This document shows, piece after piece, positions 61,927 to 64,000 of a stretch of DNA of 64,000 bases. The stretch is taken from contig JAWKNL010000001.1 in assembly GCA_041391725.1 (NCBI GenBank), positions 682,001 through 746,000 of the forward strand, read 5' to 3'. Numbering within the stretch: position 1 is the first letter of the stretch; every line of letters begins with the position of its first letter. The translations under genes and the position numbers were made by a program. The notes under the pieces were generated by a model, which was not told the origin of the DNA, made no database searches, and saw nothing but the letters and a program-made list of their open reading frames with translations. This DNA comes from JAGQVA01 sp041391725 (GTDB lineage Bacteria > Bacteroidota > Bacteroidia > J057).

Positions 61927-63231
61927 ATGAAAGCAGTAGTCCCGATGACCAATAAACCCCGTATATTGATCGTAGGCGGAGGTTTCGGGGGAATTACGCT
62001 CGCAAAAGCCCTGCGCAACAGTCCCTTCCAGATTGTCATGATTGACAAACATAATTATCACACTTTCCAGCCTCTTTTATACCAGGTAGCTACGGGCGGG
62101 CTGGAACCCGATTCCATCGCATTTCCTCTGCGAAAGATTTTCAAAAACCAGGAGAACTTCATTTTCAGAATTGCCTCCGTAGAAAGTGTGGATACCACCA
62201 GAAATATTGTCAATACGACCATCGGGGAGATCAGGTACGATTATCTCGTTCTGGCTACCGGCAGCGCCACCAATTTCTTTGGAATGAACGATCTGGAACA
62301 GGAAGCCGTGGGTATGAAGTCCATTCCTGAAGCGCTGGACCTCAGAAGTCTGATTCTCCAAAACTTTGAAACTGCGCTCCAGCAGTCCAACGGAGAAATC
62401 AAGGATGTTCTCCTCAAATTTGTTATCGTCGGCGGCGGCCCCACCGGTGTGGAAACTGCCGGAGCACTCGCCGAACTAAAACGCCATGTACTTCCCAGCG
62501 ATTATCCGGAGCTTGACCTTCGCCAGATGGAAATTCATCTGCTGGAGGCTGGCGACCAGTTGCTGGCCGGCATGTCAGAAAAATCATCCAAAGACGCTAA
62601 GGGCGCGCTTGAAGACCTGGGCGTCCATGTATGGCTCAATACCAAAGTGACCGGCTATGATGGAACCCATATTTCCACCAACCTCGAAAAAGATTTCGAA
62701 GCTTCGACTGTCATTTGGGCAGCTGGGGTAAAAGGAAATCTTATTGATGGACTGGGAAAAGAAGTGGTCGAACGCGGCAACCGGCTTGCGGTGGATGAAT
62801 TCAACAAAGTCAAAGGTTATAGCAACGTTTTTGCTATCGGAGACCTTGCGCTGATGCGCACGGAAACCTATCCCAACGGCCACCCGCAGGTGGCACCTGT
62901 CGCCATTCAACAGGGCGAACGGTTGGGAAAAAACATGCTTCGCCTCAACAAAAAGCGGGAACTGGTTGCATTCAGCTATTTCGATAAAGGTTCAATGGCT
63001 ACTATCGGAAGGAATAAAGCCGTAGTTGATTTCCGGAAACTTCATCTCAAAGGGTTTATCGCATGGCTAGGGTGGATGTTTGTCCATATTTTATACCTTA
63101 TCGGCTTCCGCAACCGGCTGGTGGTTTTTGTCAACTGGGTATGGAGTTATTTCACCTATGACAAAGGCACAAGGCTGATTATCAGACCATTTAAAAAACG
63201 CTCAAAAGAGGAAATGCTGACTGGCTCCTGA
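61927..63231 (+). CDS. ndh: Type II NADH dehydrogenase (NAD(P)/FAD-dependent oxidoreductase)
   Basis: 434 residues (428 from the second Met at 61945). FAD site ILIVGGGFGGITLAKALR, then NYHTFQPLLYQVATGGLEPDSI, a motif typical of NDH-2. YDYLVLATGSATNFFGM follows, then the NADH site FVIVGGGPTGVETAGALAE, VIWAAGVKGN, FAIGDLALM and HPQVAPVAIQQGERLGKNML. The C-terminal region GFIAWLGWMFVHILYLIGFR plus VVFVNWVWSY binds the membrane. It passes electrons from NADH to quinone without pumping protons. It is divergent from the 2Fe-2S reductase gene and close to sqr, so three flavoenzymes of electron transfer are grouped here. Confidence 0.93.
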   Translation: MKAVVPMTNKPRILIVGGGFGGITLAKALRNSPFQIVMIDKHNYHTFQPLLYQVATGGLEPDSIAFPLRKIFKNQENFIFRIASVESVDTTRNIVNTTIGEIRYDYLVLATGSATNFFGMNDLEQEAVGMKSIPEALDLRSLILQNFETALQQSNGEIKDVLLKFVIVGGGPTGVETAGALAELKRHVLPSDYPELDLRQMEIHLLEAGDQLLAGMSEKSSKDAKGALEDLGVHVWLNTKVTGYDGTHISTNLEKDFEASTVIWAAGVKGNLIDGLGKEVVERGNRLAVDEFNKVKGYSNVFAIGDLALMRTETYPNGHPQVAPVAIQQGERLGKNMLRLNKKRELVAFSYFDKGSMATIGRNKAVVDFRKLHLKGFIAWLGWMFVHILYLIGFRNRLVVFVNWVWSYFTYDKGTRLIIRPFKKRSKEEMLTGS

Positions 63232-63243
63232 TACAATATATTC

Positions 63244-63273
63244 TTGCCGTGATTGCAAATTGTTGTATCTTTG
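63244..63273 (+). promoter_or_regulatory. Consensus Bacteroidota promoter of the small Cys-rich protein gene
   Basis: -33 TTG (63244-63246), exactly 19 bases of spacer, then -7 box TATCTTTG (63266-63273). The ATG at 63290 follows about 10 bases after the expected start point, so the leader is very short. Confidence 0.7.
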
Positions 63274-63289
63274 GAAATACGGTATTTCT

Positions 63290-63520
63290 ATGAAACCTCC
63301 CATTTGCGTAGTCTGCGGCAATGATTTTGGTACTGATGCCAACAACGGGCGGCTGGTCTATTTTGTACGAACCCCGGAAGATATCACCTGGTATGAAAGA
63401 GCAGACCAGGAAGGCTTTACGGGCCATCCGCCCAACGCTGCATGGTTTTGCGAACTTCATTACAACAAGGCAGTAACACTGACTCACCTTACGCTCGAAG
63501 AAGCGATTAAACGCTTCTGA
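63290..63520 (+). CDS. Small protein with CxxC and CxxH pairs (possible zinc site)
   Basis: 76 residues from MKPPICVVCGNDFG; a longer frame from 63260 overlaps the promoter. Cys6 and Cys9 (CVVCG) and CELH (Cys and His near residue 54-57) could bind one zinc ion. The middle (RLVYFVRTPEDITWYERADQ) is polar and aromatic, and the end is helical (LTLEEAIKRF). No named family is recognised. A consensus promoter and a clean start support a real gene. Its stop abuts the end of the opposite FMN-reductase gene. Confidence 0.7.
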   Translation: MKPPICVVCGNDFGTDANNGRLVYFVRTPEDITWYERADQEGFTGHPPNAAWFCELHYNKAVTLTHLTLEEAIKRF

Positions 63521-64000
63521 TCACCGCGCGTTTGCCAGTGCACGAGCAAACCAGAGAAATTCGGAGACAAACTGTTGCAGATTTTTCTCAAAATCCTGAT
63601 CAGGGAGAGAATCGTCTGCCGCAAAAATCTTGTTGACAAACGGAACCAGCAGCTTGTATGGCATAGGGAAAGCGCCCAGAGAAAGGATCAGCATCTGCAT
63701 TTCTGTACTGGCATTGATCCCACCAAATCTGCCCGCTCCGGTGGCGACGACACCGATCGGCTTGTGGCTGAATTCTTTCCAGAAGTGGTCAATCGCGTTT
63801 TTTAATACCCCGGTATAACTGCCGTGATATTCGGGAGAAACGAAAATCAGTGCATCTGACTCGCGAAGATAGGCGCTAAATGTAGCCAGTACCGGATTTA
63901 CGGGCTCCTGTCTCTCCCAGCGATCTCTGAGCAGGGGCAAATCATATTCCTCCAGATCGAGCAGTCGCACTTCTACCTCGTCCTGTGCAGAGAGTACCTC
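63521..64000 (-). CDS. NADPH-dependent FMN reductase-like protein (5' end outside window)
   Basis: The frame is open to the right edge, so the N-terminus, with its FMN-phosphate loop, is missing; a GTG at 63970 is not the true start. About 159 residues are visible: VRLLDLEEYDLPLLRDRWER, SDALIFVSPEYHGSYTGVLK (the family's conserved PEYxxS/T...LK flavin contact), AIDHFWKEFSHKPIGVVATG and RFGGINASTEMQMLILSLGA. This is the flavodoxin-like NADPH-dependent FMN/quinone reductase fold (ChrR/ArsH/SsuE relatives). It probably reduces quinones or flavins in the cytoplasm; the substrate cannot be set. Confidence 0.88.
   Translation of the reverse strand, partial: EVLSAQDEVEVRLLDLEEYDLPLLRDRWERQEPVNPVLATFSAYLRESDALIFVSPEYHGSYTGVLKNAIDHFWKEFSHKPIGVVATGAGRFGGINASTEMQMLILSLGAFPMPYKLLVPFVNKIFAADDSLPDQDFEKNLQQFVSEFLWFARALANAR

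Overview
The window reads as chromosomal DNA of a free-living Bacteroidota species. The evidence is: type IX secretion (T9SS) C-terminal sorting domains on several secreted proteins, a PorG-like barrel next to uppS and bamA, a TonB receptor with an N-terminal carboxypeptidase-regulatory-like domain, a DUF6787-type small membrane protein, many lipoproteins, and promoters of the TTG-N19-21-TAnnTTTG type. The family or order cannot be fixed from this sequence. No rRNA, tRNA, CRISPR array, insertion sequence or phage gene is visible.

Layout. 1-1,002: the tail of a large beta-helix-like secreted protein and a small membrane protein. 1,031-9,242 (minus): a probable operon of two secreted DUF4331 proteins (the second shattered by frameshifts and carrying a T9SS domain), a TPR lipoprotein and a TonB-dependent receptor. 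9,484-11,857 (minus): a deoxyhypusine-synthase-like enzyme and an arginine decarboxylase (polyamines). 11,920: an RRM protein. 12,502-22,786: nitrogen assimilation (gltD, gltB, a GSII glutamine synthetase, amtB), followed by a porin; an alpha/beta hydrolase sits inside this block. 24,486-27,824: a lipoprotein redoxin, a heme c plus copper-monooxygenase-like lipoprotein and a PD40 propeller lipoprotein. 27,821-30,482: a divergent pair, Ser/Thr dehydratase and UxaA-type dehydratase. 30,878-36,885: an ABC exporter, an exported glucan-water-dikinase-like protein and a translationally coupled serine hydrolase. 36,939-44,579: an Rpn-type nuclease with nine perfect heptad repeats, an ADP/ATP-translocase-like membrane protein with HEAT repeats, a second serine hydrolase and PBP1C. 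44,711-51,479: a DUF5060/glycoside-hydrolase T9SS cargo protein, an SMP-30 lipoprotein, a DUF4143 ATPase, an MscS channel and an Ig-like secreted protein. 51,872-59,240: the envelope biogenesis cluster porG, uppS, bamA, three skp/ompH genes and another outer-membrane barrel. 59,330-63,231: sulfide:quinone oxidoreductase, a ferredoxin-type reductase and type II NADH dehydrogenase. The window ends in an NADPH-dependent FMN-reductase-like gene.

Genes that work together: GltBD, GS and AmtB form the GS-GOGAT ammonium route. PorG is part of the T9SS that would export the sorting-domain proteins seen here; BamA and the Skp proteins insert and chaperone the barrels (TonB receptor, porin, PorG). Sqr and Ndh both feed electrons into the quinone pool.

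A caution on sequence quality: at least seven genes continue in another frame past an indel, and the region 4,645-7,405 has one every few dozen bases while still encoding recognisable protein. Long genes such as gltB and bamA are intact. This could be local assembly error or real decay and must be settled before those genes are called broken. The most unusual loci are the exported dikinase with its coupled serine hydrolase, the DUF4331/TonB operon, and the redoxin/heme-copper lipoprotein set.
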